Assembly: GCA_019614645.1 (NCBI GenBank)
Contig: JABWDB010000019.1
Coordinates: 4,572,501-4,636,500, forward strand
DNA from: Stratiolaelaps scimitus
Lineage: Eukaryota > Arthropoda > Arachnida > Mesostigmata > Laelapidae
Direction: 5' to 3'
DNA length: 64,000 nucleotides
The first letter of the stretch is position 1. Each line of letters opens with the position of its first letter. Shown here one piece after another: positions 50,196-61,584 of this stretch. The notes beneath the pieces were generated by a model. That model ran no database searches. It was not told the origin of the DNA and saw nothing but the letters and a program-made list of their open reading frames with translations. The position numbers and the translations under genes were made by a program.

Positions 50196-50616
50196 ATTTG
50201 CTTTACCAGCTTGTTAGCTCAAGCGCCCAAAATCGTCCGCACCCGAAAATCAATTCCGTAAACCCCCCATGCTGTGGCACGTGTCTCGCGATCCTGAGGC
50301 GCAATCTCGCGTCGTACATGCACCGGTGTATCCTGACTATTTTAACCTCCTGTTCGCAACATTGTTGCAGGACCCAGACTGTCCAGGTGTGCCATGTGTG
50401 CCACAGAAATCAAACGTTCACAGCAGACACTGCAATCGAGTTCGTGCTAGACATATGTGCAAAGGAAACGCATAGCATCCATGTCGATACGATGTCGTGC
50501 TGTGTGTGCTGTATCTACCCAGCGGGTAGATAGATCCATGCGCGGGTCGTTCGGGCAGAGGCTGCTAGACGTTCCATAACGATATACCCCTGCTTAGAAT
50601 CGAAGTTGTGCTGTTA

Positions 50617-51045
50617 CTAAATTACGATGCGTGCGCCGTGCGCTAGATCGCTGCACCACCCTAGATGCACGTAGATAGGCCCACTGGTCTCAGCCATCCG
50701 TGGGTCCGGACGGTAAACGGGAACATCACGTCCCAGGTCATGGTCTTCCGTGAAGCGTGCCGTAGCCTGCCCCTTGGGTCTGCCAGCATTCGCGGTACCC
50801 AGCCAATACTGTCTGTGCACCTTACGGAGGAGGCCTAGCTGTACTCCGTTCATATACTCCGAAACCATAGTGTGGCTATATTTATATACATATGTGTGTG
50901 TGTGTGTGTTCGGGATTGCGATGCTTGGCCCCACGTCAGCATCATACGGTTGGTTTAAAGCATAGCTGGGCGAATTGGTCAGATCAATGCTGATGCCCGT
51001 TCGGGCACTGCAAGGGCGTCTAAATAGGAACAAACTCGCTATCAC
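50617..51045 (-). CDS. Open frame of possible coding or element origin
   Basis: The C-terminal half is protein-like: GVQLGLLRKVHRQYWLG, then RPKGQATARFTEDHDLGRD and VPVYRPDPRMAETSGP. The N-terminal half runs through a (TG)n tract (HTHTHTYVYKY) and is doubtful. The frame has no confirmed ATG. No splice partner or family was recognised. Confidence 0.2.
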   Translation of the reverse strand: MIASLFLFRRPCSARTGISIDLTNSPSYALNQPYDADVGPSIAIPNTHTHTYVYKYSHTMVSEYMNGVQLGLLRKVHRQYWLGTANAGRPKGQATARFTEDHDLGRDVPVYRPDPRMAETSGPIYVHLGWCSDLAHGARIVI

Positions 51046-51234
51046 ATCAGCGATGTGGCAGCAGCTAGCTTACTGAACTAGGGGTTCCAGCTAGGCACGA
51101 AACGAAACGCGCCCATAAATTCGATCGTTGTCATCGGGAGTATTACAGAATCGATGTCCGTATATGTGTGATCGAGACTCTGGATTAAAACGCTTCAACC
51201 ATTCAGATACAGGAACAAATCAGAACACACTTCC

Positions 51235-51447
51235 TCAGAACTCCTGATAAAATGCCTGTCCCGGAAGGTATCTCTTCATTTTCACTGAGTACGTGTTAAA
51301 TGACTTAGTAATTGATTCAATCGGTGTATGGCTTGCATGTGCCTGTTCAAGTTCTTTGACTTGCGCCGATAGGAATTGATCAGAATACGGTAAGATGGCA
51401 TCGAAAATTCGAACTTGATGCATTTCGTTAACTAGCCATACTATCAT
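51235..51447 (-). CDS. Small intact ORF or exon, 70 residues
   Basis: ATG at 51447 to TGA at 51235. The peptide starts MIVWLVNEMHQVRIFDAI, has a short heptad-like stretch (LSAQVKELEQAH), and ends YLPGQAFYQEF. Composition is balanced and the surrounding DNA is AT-rich. An in-frame stop lies four codons before the ATG. A TATA-like CATAAATATAGC is about 50 bases upstream on the same strand, and a possible acceptor (TCTCAAG) lies directly before the ATG, so it could also be a last exon. No homologue recognised. Confidence 0.3.
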   Translation of the reverse strand: MIVWLVNEMHQVRIFDAILPYSDQFLSAQVKELEQAHASHTPIESITKSFNTYSVKMKRYLPGQAFYQEF

Positions 51448-52020
51448 ACTTGAGACTACTCATTGTACCTTGTCAAATGTGCTATATTTATGCCGCTATA
51501 GCTCAGAGATCAGTGTCAACTTGCAAGTAGGTAGGCGAGCTCAAGACGGCGTCTGTCATTCCAGGAGAACGACGGTAAGATAAACGATATACGAGTTTGC
51601 AGTTTAACCAAATTTTAGCTAGACGTTTTAACCGAGTGCTTGCAGCAACAGCAGGCTTGTAGACCTGTACACGCAAAGCGTTTCGTGTCGTAAACTCTAA
51701 AATGAAGTAGACTAAATATCAGGACTAGCAGTAGAGACCATAGGAGTGACACCGATGCGGGAGAGCTTTCAGCTTGCAACATCCAATTGACGTATCACAT
51801 TCGACCGCTTTCTCCGCGAGCTACGATAAAGCCTCAACTGCGAACTTGAGAAGCGCCGTAAATCGAAACACTTTCCAGTATACGTGTCATCTTTTGCGGT
51901 CTCTGAGCGTGTAGAATATGCAGCTGCTTATTCCGCAAGAGCACGTTATTGAGACACACCCTCGGGAGTCATCCTAAGTCTACCGATTCATACACGCACG
52001 TAGAAAACGCTTCTGTTAAC

Positions 52021-52092
52021 ACATCCCCAAATCATAATGAATGAATTAATTATTAATTATTACATCCCCAAATCATAATTAATTAATTCATT
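52021..52092. repeat. Nested direct and inverted repeat, AT-rich
   Basis: An 18-base direct repeat (acatccccaaatcataat) occurs at 52021 and 52062. Inside and after it, aatgaattaatta (52040-52052) and taattaattcatt (52080-52092) are perfect inverted copies. This could be a small insertion with target duplication or a foldback; no coding content. Confidence 0.85.
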
Positions 52093-52104
52093 AAATTCCA
52101 TTCA

Positions 52105-52492
52105 TTAAGGATACATGAACATTTTTGGAAATGTAATTCCACAATAACTCTTTTTTTTTATGTTTTTCATTCGTGAGTCCCAACCGAAAACCTGGACATA
52201 ATCTATTCGGACACACACACACTGCACCAATGAATTGCCATCTCCCTCTGCAGGTGAACACATCCAAGCCGATACTTGCACAGCAACGAATTTCTGCCAA
52301 AAATGGACAGCGGATATTTGTGCTGTTGCGTTCTGATGATATACGGTACTGTAAACACACACAAGTGGCCACCATCACCCCTGCGCTTCGCACCGCGTTC
52401 GAATAGAACGCGCCGCAAATGCGAGAAATGCGTAACAATGTTCCGCTCATTTTCGCTGCGCGGAAGAAGGCCAGGAGTATTTCACAGCACAA
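52105..52492 (-). CDS. Codon-like block with two competing frames
   Basis: An acceptor-like GTGTGTTTACAG at about 52350 precedes a frame reading STVYHQNATAQISAVHFW, then FVAVQVSAWMCSPAEGDG. A possible donor is GTCCAG|GTTTTC near 52202. A second frame with an ATG (MSGTLLRISRICGAFYSNAV) is open from about 52450 to 52091 and is rich in Cys. Only one can be real and neither shows a known domain. Confidence 0.22.
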
Positions 52493-52960
52493 TAAACAAT
52501 TAAAGCTTTTAAATTCGATTATGATTAGAGCGGCGGCGTTTCACACTGAGAAGTGTTTCTTAACGGCTGATTTATTATGCTTGTCAGCTAGCAAAAAAAC
52601 GATTAAGACAAGGTCGAGGTTGCGTTGGTGGAGTCTGAAGGTAATTCTATAATAATGAATGTATTACCCAACGAACCTAACCATCAAAAAGCGCTGAAGG
52701 AGGCCCTACTGGCCTATCTACTGCAGTCAACAGTGAAATTATGTAATCATATGTTATGGAAACAGGCATGATTCGTTTTTGTGTGAAAGCTCAACAATGT
52801 TCAAAGATTAACATGTTATCGAGAGATCTCCTTCTCTCGATAACAACGTTAACACAGATAGCTGGCGATGATAGCATCTTTTTGGCTAGGCCAAAATCAA
52901 TAAGCAATAAAACGGGTGGTCACTTTTGTAATCGATCAGTAAATATTGATAAAAAAAAGA

Positions 52961-53162
52961 ATTTCCAGGCTCCCTCACAGCCTTAAACATTTAACTAAGT
53001 CCACGGTACAACCTCTTCCGGCATTGCTTCATAAGGCGGACCCGTTATAAATGCAAATATCCATTCGTGGGGATCGAACCTTGTGTGTTTGGCTACGCGT
53101 CTCCTCTGGTCGGAAGGTAGACGAGCGCGAATGCATCCATCACAAGGCCACCGGGCTCGAGA
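52961..53162 (-). mobile_element. tRNA-derived SINE, fullest copy 3
   Basis: The minus-strand order is CTCGAGCCCGGTGGCCTTGT (A-box region), AGGAGACGCGTAGCC, B box GGTTCGATCCCC, CATTTATAACGGGTCCGCC, TTATGAAGCAATGCCGG, GTGGACTTAGTTAAATGTTT and AAGGCTGTGAGGGAGCCTGG. The head resembles a tRNA with internal pol III promoter boxes; the body is the family signature. It ends in an A-rich/TTTTT-type tail (aaaaaaaag at 52950-52958, plus strand). Confidence 0.8.
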
Positions 53163-53517
53163 CATATTTCCAGCTCTGCATAATCCATATGTGCTGCGCA
53201 TTATTAGAAACAGTGTGAGTTATTGACGAGTCAAGTGACAGTTCGATATCGTGGCGTATCTTGTCTAGGAGATCGTGTATTGGGGAAACTTCTAGAAAAC
53301 GCTTTTCATTGTGGGCAAGACCTCCATAGAAACAGGGAATCTCTCGCGTGGATCCACAGCTTTCCCCAACAGTTGGGGTAAAGGAGGGCGGGGGGGGGGG
53401 TGTCTAATCCCGTATCCGGGTGACTAAAGGCCACTGTGCTATACCGCATCAGTGTAGGTAAGTATACCCAGCTATTTCACCGAGAAGTATAATTCAGTTA
53501 TAATATGAAGAAGTAGC

Positions 53518-53748
53518 ATGGTTAATTCTGTTATGCGAATACTACTCACAGTCATCTCACTCGCATCTGTATGTGTCCACACCAAGGGTACCACGCAAGG
53601 AGCAGCGATAGTGATAACGAACTTCATAGGAAACCGCCTTTGCTTTTCGTGTGTGTCTACGAAATTTGCTCGCTCTAAGATTTGCAGCAGTGTCACGATA
53701 GCTACCTCTACTATAACGATTAGTCTTACGGCAACCGTTCACTGGTAA
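53518..53748 (+). CDS. Small ORF with predicted signal peptide, 76 residues
   Basis: The start is ATG at 53518; a second ATG five codons on may be the real one. Residues 6-20 (MRILLTVISLASVCV) form a typical hydrophobic signal peptide, with possible cleavage near HTKG. The remainder is Thr/Ser/Ile-rich with three Cys (CFSC and KICSS) and ends TVHW. It would be secreted. The antisense frame over 53472-53696 is also open, so chance is not excluded. No splice sites are needed. Function unknown. Confidence 0.3.
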   Translation: MVNSVMRILLTVISLASVCVHTKGTTQGAAIVITNFIGNRLCFSCVSTKFARSKICSSVTIATSTITISLTATVHW

Positions 53749-56700
53749 TCTTCGACTTGCGATCTTACTGTAAATTCGTCGTTGTAGCTAGCTACCAGGG
53801 ACTGGGCGGCGTTATCTCTTCGGCCGAAGCATTCTCGAATTATCAAATTTACATGGAGGCAAGGGCCGTCTGCCTGCTACCCTAACCTAGGTGTCTAGCG
53901 TCTCCGCCAGCCTTTTCCACGACTTGGTTCTCTGGCCCGGACGTCCAGCGGTCTCATAGTACACCTCCTCCGGAGCGAGTCGCCGAATGCCTAAAGGATG
54001 AAGTATTATTCCCCATCTCTTTCCCACGGCTCGACGGCACGGCTGCCCCGCCACCGTCACCGCCGCCGCTTACAACAACGGGGCGAGCTTTCCAAGCAAG
54101 GAAGGAAAATTGGGAGAACAGCAGCGAGGGCCAAGGAGGGCCTCCGGAGAAACAAGCTAATATAGGCACACTTATCCCTCGGGCTGGCTGGTGCTTGAGT
54201 CGGTCTCGTGTCTCTCGCAAGCGGCTGCCGCCACTCAGAGCGCCACGAGGCTCACCAAGTCTTCCTTGTGGTGCCGTTGTCGCCGTTGTCGTCGTCACCG
54301 GGGGTAACGTTGTTGGCAGCGGTGACTCAAGACGGCGGCGTTGCCTCCGCCGCCTCTGTTCCACAACGCCCACCACTTCCGTGACATCAGCGGGCTTCCA
54401 ATGGCGGGGGTGGGCTCCCTTCTTCCTTGTTTCTGACTTCGTCTTTGCTAGCGTCTGGGGTTGGGTGGCTTCGCCGAGAAGGCGCGCGAGTGGCGGCGAG
54501 ACTGGCGTCGAACAGTGGCAGAACGGCAAACCTTAAGGCAGCGAATCTAATATTCAGCAGATGTTAGACCCGAGTCTTCAAACCAGTCTAGGTTAGCCTC
54601 ATAGCTCGGGGCTAGGCCTTTGCAACGTCCCGGCTCCTAGCGCTCTCTGGACCGGCTGGCGACCTTCGGCAGTCCCCGTCACTGTATGAGCCACCCTCGC
54701 GATGCTAGACTAAGGAGCGTATGCAGCTCACGACGGGGTGGGGGAACTGTCATGCCGGGACCGCACGCCGACGGGAACGCGGTTCAGCGCGAGCGTTAGT
54801 GCGCCTAATTAGAACTAAATTCACCAGCAAGCAGCTACTCGGGCCGACTTCTTGACGCCCCAACATGGCACCGTACACACACAGTGGCGCTGAGTGTCCC
54901 TGCCTTTCTCTCTCTCTCTCTCTCTCTCTTAGCTTCTTACATTCTATATCGTCTCCCACTACGGCCGTAATACGCATCTCCGTAAGCCGTATACAGAATA
55001 CAACGCAGTGTTTACTGTGTTGGACGGCGGCGAGCTGCTAACGGGGTTGAGGCACGGGGCCATATGCCGTTTGCCGTGAGCATATGCTGGCTCACACAAT
55101 TTCTCGCGTTGTGAGGGAAATGCCACGTGCACTGGGATCGTGTTGCGAGCCGGCCTAATGCGCCAAGCACCAATGCCAAGCACGCTCGAACTACTCCTAT
55201 CTACTACCACCACTACTGGTACAACTACGAGTAGTGCACCGCTCAAGTTACTGCACCCTAAACCCTCCCCGCAACGCTTGGTCAGGGCATGCGAGGCTTA
55301 TATACGTCTGTGTGCGCGTTTGTGCAACTCTCCTGCTCGAATGGCATTTATGCATCGAGGCGACTTGGCCTGGCACTAATACCACCATACAGCTCCTAGT
55401 GATACGAGCAAGTGCCAGCGATTGAAAGACAAAGAGATGGTGGGGGGCGCGGTGGCGGGGGGTCTCTAAGAGAGACTACCCCCTCCAGACGTTGGGGCTG
55501 AGCACGAACAAAATGGTGACACGGCGACAGCGGTAGCGACGATCACAGCGACAAGATAGGTCGTCGAGGAACAACCTGCATTCGAACGAATCCACCAGAC
55601 GGACTTATGACTCCGACGGGACCGGAACGGGCGCGGACGCTGTGACGAGAAAAGTACGCGCCACAGACACAGGAGATTTTGGGTGCGGGGGGTCACGCTG
55701 ACGCAGTGCTCGAAAAGTGGAAGAGGACGACGCGACGATGTGGCTCGGAGCCACTATAGACTGTCTCATCGAGAGGAACGAACTCTGTCAAAATGGCGAC
55801 ATCGAGATGGCCGGGTTGACTGCTCTGTAGTCGTCACCGATGTCGCCGTCGAGTGGATTGCTTCTCCGCCTCCTGCCGCCCCCGTGCTTGTACATCTGTC
55901 GCTTGCAGATGTTGCCGCCTGCCGCGAGCTTTGCCTCGTCGAAAGATTTCGCTTCGACAAAGGTCCACGAAAGGCATAGCAACACATGCCCGCCAAGTTC
56001 GAGACAGAGAAGACGCTGCTCACGTTCGAAGGACCTGTGCACTCACTCAGTCCACGTGATGAGCTGAAAAATGGTCGACACCCGCTGGATGGGGGGGGGA
56101 TACGAGACACGAACTTCGATGGCATTGTAACATGTGTACAGATATTGTTTTGCGTTTGAAATGGACGCCACTCCTAAGTCAAATCTGACACAAATCCTTC
56201 AAGCAGAACTGAGCTGTGTTTAAGCACCAGAACAACAGCGTTACGAAATCGGCGGTAATAGGTGAGGTGGCGATGTAAAATTGAAGTGTCCCCGTGTTGA
56301 TCTCATAAGATGTCTTGTTTCGTTCAAAAATGTCATAAAAATGTTGTGCGATTCGTACATTAGTGTTACTTTATACTTTCTTTCATTCGCTGATCCGCGC
56401 GCTGGGGTTCCCAAGTGTCATTGGGTTGGAGAGACCGGTTTTATACTAATTGGTACTCCTTCATTAACACATGTACACGAATCACCCGAACGTTGTGCGT
56501 GCTTCGGAACACTGTCAACCATCGCCGCGCTGCTGTTACAAATTTCGACCAAAGTCCACAGGTGTAGTCAGGATTTACAGCCCTCTACGATGTCGAAACT
56601 AGGTGTGCAGACCGCACCGGGGATTTAGCCCGACAGACTCCTCGTCTTTCCCCGAACCAAAGCCTGCTCCTCATGCCGAACGAAGGGAGGTCGTCTGCCC

Positions 56701-57152
56701 TCTGACGGCATCAGCTTTCAAACGACAGTAACTGTACCTGCGAGCTCTGTTCGTCTGCTCTTGCGCGCTCCTCCGCTTTCCCCCCTCATTCGAGCATTGT
56801 CCTCGGCAAGAATAGCCTCAACGGATGGCCGTGAGCGAAGAATAAGGCAGGAAGTCATTGACGGGCAAGCCAGACGAACCCACTCGGTGAATGTTTTCGC
56901 CAATCGTTAAACAAAGCCTCACCCACTCCTCTGCAGTTTCACCAGAACACGGCTACGAAACAAAACTCTAGCTACTAACAGTTAACAGGCCACGGTAGAC
57001 GCGAGCGACGCTTGTTAGTTAGACAGCGAGGCACGTTCGCTCTCCGAGTGGCTAGTTGTTTGCACAACTGAACGCGAGGGAAACGAAGAGATTGGTACGA
57101 TGAGAGTCGAACTCGAGTCAGTACAAAAAGGCTACATCAACACCAACCTATG
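53749..57152. other. GC-rich region with undecided minus-strand coding blocks
   Basis: Three minus-strand blocks are codon-like but unlinked. At 55788-56034, KLAAGGNICKRQMYKHGG lies within 80 codons. At 54959-55246, IPVHVAFPSQREKLCEP occurs before a possible donor ACA|GTAAAC. At 56738-56903, VEAILAEDNARMR precedes a strong donor CTCGCAG|GTACAG. They could be 3' exons of the MAM-like gene. 53954-54536 is open on both strands and undecidable. Confidence 0.3.
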
Positions 57153-57323
57153 TTATTCGTGATAATAGTGGACGCTGGGGCAAGCTGTTAATGGAAATTC
57201 GATCCTTCCCAAGAGATCATTAGAGCTGGGAGCTGAGCTCGGATTCACAAAGAAGTGACGCCATTCGAATTGAGAAAAATTCTGCCATTTTTCTAAATTA
57301 GTTCTCAAGCACAGATGGGAATA
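57153..57323 (-). CDS. Probable terminal exon, resembling the C-terminal end of a MAM domain
   Basis: After a TGTGTGCGCAG acceptor preceded by a (TA)n tract, 56 codons follow to a TAA at 57153-57155. The peptide opens YSHLCLRTNLEKW, contains FEWRHFFVNP, and closes LLGRIEFPLTACPS before a short tail. The pattern W, then an aromatic strand, then G-[RD]-I-x-[FL] and C-P is typical of the last strand of MAM domains. It lies 520 bases downstream of the MAM-like chain on the same strand and may belong to it, but neither proposed end of the preceding exon gives the right phase, so the link is unproven. An ATG lies just upstream of the acceptor and the frame stays open through the (TA)n tract. Confidence 0.45.
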   Translation of the reverse strand, partial: YSHLCLRTNLEKWQNFSQFEWRHFFVNPSSAPSSNDLLGRIEFPLTACPSVHYYHE

Positions 57324-57841
57324 CTGCGCACACACACTCATATATATATATATATATATATATAATAGGTGTGTAGGAGCTCTCATACTGCCTATTAGCG
57401 ACCACGTATGGGTGCTTAAAGGCACAGGGGAGACGTCAGGAATAATAAGACATTAGCAGGCTCCGGCAGTGATAAGCGCGTTCGGTGATTCTATGAATTT
57501 CGCACGCCTACGATATGATATCAGCAGCACAATCGGATTGATCACACGTTCGCTGTGCAACTGATTAACGTGTATTTCATCTTCGATTACAATGTTAAAC
57601 CATGAATATTGAGTATGTTATGCTAGGGCACAATGCACAGACTATTTATGAAAGTTTATTAGATTGTTCATTTTCTCTCGTTGTTAATTATGTATATCTG
57701 ATCAGGGTGAATGGGCATAATTGTTTCCTTACTAGTTGAATTTTTTATGACACTCGATCGTTGAGTATAAACGTTCGGGAACAGCAGATTGCGAGATGAT
57801 TTCTTTTTCAATGTTTTTGTTGTATATTAAATTTACGACCT

Positions 57842-59407
57842 TCAAATGGGAGCGGCCGGCCTCCATGCTTCTTCTTTTTCTGCAATGTGGGATGGGCCAG
57901 CTCGTTGTCGTGGCCTCTGTTGTGGCTTTCGCTTGGCCGTTCTCGTGAGCCGAAATGGACAATTCGAAATTCTAGATGACTGAGCAATGCAGGGTTCCAT
58001 CTTGAAACTACAGCCGCGGAGACAACTCGTTGTGTTTGAGGTGAGTTCGGCTAAGGTTCCGATTGAAAGGCTACTTTGAAAGGCAGCTGGCACATACGCA
58101 TTTTGAACGTTTCCGATTTGACCTCTCCACGAAGGACGATTCGCGTTGGAGATCCAAGAATGACAAATTGAAACCCGTAGTCAACACCGATCCGCATTAA
58201 AGAAACACACACGTCATGCCAGCTGGTATCGTCCTTCGAGGTATTTCTAGGCAAATGAAGTGGTCAATTTATATAATAATATAGCATCGACCCTTAGAAA
58301 AGTTGCTGCACCAAGGGTCCCAATGATTTCAACTTACGCGTGCTTCCAGAATCGATAGGCGCTCCCCAAGCTACCCTCTCCTCCGCAATCATTCATGCTA
58401 GCTAATATCCATAATATCTTATCATGTACACCAGGTGATTTAGCCTTGGATCACCAACGGCAGCATGCCGAAACCGTATGGCGACTGAGGTCCATCGATA
58501 TCGAATGATACAATAACCAGTTGTTAGCATAGCACATCTGGTGCGTTATAGATTCTTGGCAATCGCCGCGAGGCTGATTCGTCACCGAACTGCTCGATTA
58601 TGACGGGCGTATATCACATGATTGATTGCTCGTCCCTTGGCGGAGTTATGCTCACCCTTACGCAGCATCAATGACGCGAGCGGCTGGCCGCTGTCGCTGA
58701 CCGACCGAGCAATGCTGTGCGTACGGTAGATGTCATCAAGAACGAGGTACACGTGCAAAGCGGGCAAGGACACCACAGGCGGCGTCTCGCTGGACAAACC
58801 GGCTCACAATGGCTGAATGTTCACAATACCTATAGTCGACTCTCGTATCGATTGGTGACCACGTTTCCTATTGAGAGATAAAGAATAATGTCATTCACAT
58901 AGACAACACACACCCACGGAAGGAGGGAGAGATACATATGTATAGCACTCTGTCGACAACAATTCGAACATGATGATGTGTTCACGTAACAGGATGTGTT
59001 TAGGTCGTATAGCGAAGGGTACAAGGTCTAGTAAGACAAGGAAACAAGGCAAGCGAGCAAAAAGGGACTTCCAAATATTATAGTTGGTCGGGTTAAAAAA
59101 TATTAATTGTTTTAAATCAGCGTAGTAGTGGTTGGATGTCAGATTTGGTGTCGTCGCGATTCTCATATGTACATAGGCCATGGTTGCTACGCTGTCTCTG
59201 AGGCTTTTGTTCATTGTCATGTTTTGTTCAATTTTCCAAATTACCCTCTCTAAAGTATTAATTCTCTATTTATTCTGTTGGAGCTCGTATCCGCTTCACT
59301 TCGTATGTGAGGCATATGAGGTTTTCGTCGGACATGATTAGGGCGCTCTCCTGTTTACTTGGATCAACGCGTACCGGTTTTGTGTCGAGATTGTCTTGTT
59401 CACAGCA
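57842..59407 (-). CDS. Multi-exon gene with a MAM-like extracellular domain (partial)
   Basis: Six small exons chain on the minus strand: 59300-59407, 58830-58867, 58656-58789, 58338-58401, 58098-58246 and 57842-58050. All five junctions keep the frame (phases 0, 2, 1, 2, 1). Donors include GTAAGT (58337), GTATGT (58097), GTGAGC (58655) and GTATTG (58829); the first donor, GTGAAG, is weaker. Introns are 432, 40, 254, 91 and 47 bases. The product has the order of a MAM domain: a Val/Asp strand followed by SALIMSDENLICLTYE, then LHVYLVLDD, AYRFWKHA, W-HDVCVSL, YGFQFVILG and RGEVKSETF. MAM domains are extracellular adhesion or oligomerisation modules. The conserved cysteines are only partly visible. 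The 5' start is not found and the 3' end is uncertain: the last exon may instead begin at 58007 and splice out at 57840 in another frame. The exon chain is better supported than the family name. Confidence 0.55.
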
Positions 59408-59692
59408 CTGATTGCTGCGACGGACTTATATATTTTCATTGTAAATCATTCGTGCTCGTTCAGGCTTTCAATTAGGACACCCTTCTACGGGACGCGAGAT
59501 TTATATTCGTTGGCCAGCCGTCAAGCATAGTTCAACAACAGCTGCCAGCTGATCCGCGCCACAATGCCAATAAGCCAACCTGTGATCTGCTTTGAACACA
59601 CAAAACGATAATTAAATCCACGTGAGCCCAGACAGCTAAGAAAATAGTTCGCCTGTCGGTTTGTGCCCATCGGACGTGAGCATAAAATGATC

Positions 59693-59764
59693 GGGCTCGT
59701 CCGGGATTTGAACCCGGGACCTCTCGCACCCGAAGCGAGAATCATACCCCTAGACCAACGAGCC
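59693..59764 (-). tRNA. tRNA-Pro, anticodon CGG
   Basis: The 72-base minus-strand sequence folds as a complete cloverleaf. The seven-base acceptor arm is GGCTCGT paired with ACGAGCC, with C as discriminator base. The D-arm carries the A box (GGTCTAGGGGTATGA). The anticodon stem is CTCGC/GCGAG around the loop TTCGGGT, giving anticodon CGG, which reads CCG codons. The T-arm is CCGGG TTCAAAT CCCGG and holds the B box. There is no intron. It reads proline in cytosolic translation and is transcribed by RNA polymerase III from its internal boxes. It lies about 290 bases upstream of the MAM-like exon chain on the same strand. Confidence 0.97.
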
Positions 59765-60179
59765 GCTGTTGTTAACCACCATAATTCAGGATGAGTGAAC
59801 AATGAGTTCGTAGCGTGTTTATCAGATTGCGCTGGTATTTCTACGAAGTCGGTTGGTAAGAAGAATTCACTCTTACATCTAGACCTTAGGTCTTCGCGCC
59901 CGCACTGAAAATCTTCCCCGCCTCCACGTGGGGCGTGTGAGCTTTATAAACAACGTTGACAAAAGGCTAATGCCCGATTTCATTCCTCTCTGCCGATGTA
60001 TGTGCCATCAGACCAAATACAATGAACAAGAATCACTGACATTCATTCTTACTGTTTTGGCTTTACATCGACTATCCCCGTTAGCACAAATTCACGGCAG
60101 CTGGATTAAGGAATGCCCTCTAAGCGGTTGGCCTTAGTTAAACTCATCTAAAAATTAAATGAAATAACCTTTATTCATT

Positions 60180-60325
60180 TACAATGTTGAAAAAATCATT
60201 GAGGTCATAAGACGGACCCACTTAAATGCAAATGTGCAACGGTGGGGGGGGGGGTCGAACCCGTGCACCAACGTGTCTCCTCCGATTGCATGGCGCACAC
60301 GGATGCACCACGCCACTGGGCTCGA
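60180..60325 (-). mobile_element. tRNA-derived SINE, copy 4
   Basis: The minus strand reads CGAGCCCAGTGGCGTGGTGC (A-box region), AGGAGACACGTTGGTGCAC, B box GGGTTCGACCC, an internal C-run (11 G on the plus strand at 60244-60254), CATTTAAGTGGGTCCGTCTT and ATGACCTCAATG. The head matches the 53.0 kb copy closely. The 3' body is partly replaced after the TTATGA block. Confidence 0.75.
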
Positions 60326-61509
60326 AAAAAAGATTGAGGTTCTTTTTTTATTGGACTTAATGACGCTGACTGTGGCTGGCTTGTGCGGCCACAGCAGATA
60401 TAAAAATTGAAAGCATTCGATAGCGCAAGAGTATATATATATATATATGTTGCAGTGTCCATTTTGATACTTTTTTTAAATTTTTTTGAGAGGAGGAAAT
60501 TTTCTTCAAACGCACGGGCACCACCAGATACACCTTCCAATCTCCATGACAGTGGGCCCCGATCCAGTGCAGGGTTGACGTGGATGACAAAACGAAATTT
60601 TGATACTAAGCTAATGTAACTGTTATTATTTTTCTTTTGTCTCAAAGTATTCCTACGTTCTGTTACGAGTGCGCCAACAAACAAGTAGAATTTCTTTTGC
60701 CGTAGACCGTCAGTCATTGCGCTCTCTCTCTCTCTTCCTCTCTGCACAGCAGGTCGACGAGTAAGCAACTGTTCACGATATCGGGAAAATTCGCCACCGA
60801 TCTCATCACGTGCATGAAGCATCATCTCAAGATCGCTCTCGCTTATGTACCCCGCCCCCTTTCTGGTGTAACTTCACTGGCACGTGCACGTTCACCATTG
60901 AAGGTGGCGAACGTGTCATACAAAGACAACAAAGGCTGTGGGGGTACAACTTATGCACGATGGTTATTGACATTAACCTCAGGAAGGCCTTTAAGCGTGT
61001 GCATCGCACCGAAGTGTGACATCTGCTTGCCTACGAACCAGTCTGTCTCTGGCCGTCGAGCAGCGAAGACCCTTATTAGCAGGCCCCCTCCAGGCTAAGC
61101 TAAGCCATATGCCCTGAGCATGACCAGCCGTGCCACACGTATGTCTCGATGTACGTCATTTCCAAACGAACCGTAGCGTGCCGCAGAAGCATCCGAACCT
61201 AACAAGTGAAGCTGACATTGCTACGGAAGTGCTCTTGTGTGTTAAAGTGTTCGGCGAACTGATCTCGCGAATAAATATCCTTCTCTTCGGAGCTACTCGT
61301 TCCGATTGTGTTTTCCGTTAGCGCCATTCGTTGACACAGCATTCGTTTTCTCTCATTTAGACAAATGAGATTAACGACTCCCTCCAGCCGTTTGGCCGTC
61401 TCATCCGTCCCTGACAAATATCTTCTATAGAGTTAATAATATCCGTCATCGAACCTTGTTCCCTCACCAATCACTCTATCCCCTTTACAACAAGTTGACG
61501 CACACACAC

Positions 61510-61551
61510 ATATGTATGTATATACATGTATATATATATATAAAAAATAAT

Positions 61552-61581
<30 letters not shown>
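61510..61581. repeat. Compound (TA)n microsatellite
   Basis: TATG/TACA units, then TA tracts interrupted by AAAAAATAATTTTTTT, then about 11 more TA units. The interruption is itself palindromic. Confidence 0.9.

Positions 61582-61584
<3 letters not shown>

Larger units (their letters stand above)
43641..50616. other. No supported gene
   Basis: A 13-base G run lies at 43764-43776. Frames at 45078-46315 and 47018-47533 lack splice or family support, and the last crosses an A13/T5 run. The tRNA-like element (46857), palindrome (48503), several TA repeats and a truncated SINE (50098) are the only defined features. Confidence 0.5.

Noticed and set aside
55466..55696. Possible transmembrane exon (TTYLVAVIVATAVAV)
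   Set aside because: The frame has no ATG and no convincing acceptor/donor pair, and lies in a GC-rich island with competing frames.
60205..60825. 206-codon minus frame
   Set aside because: Contains a SINE copy and a TA repeat; the frame is accidental.
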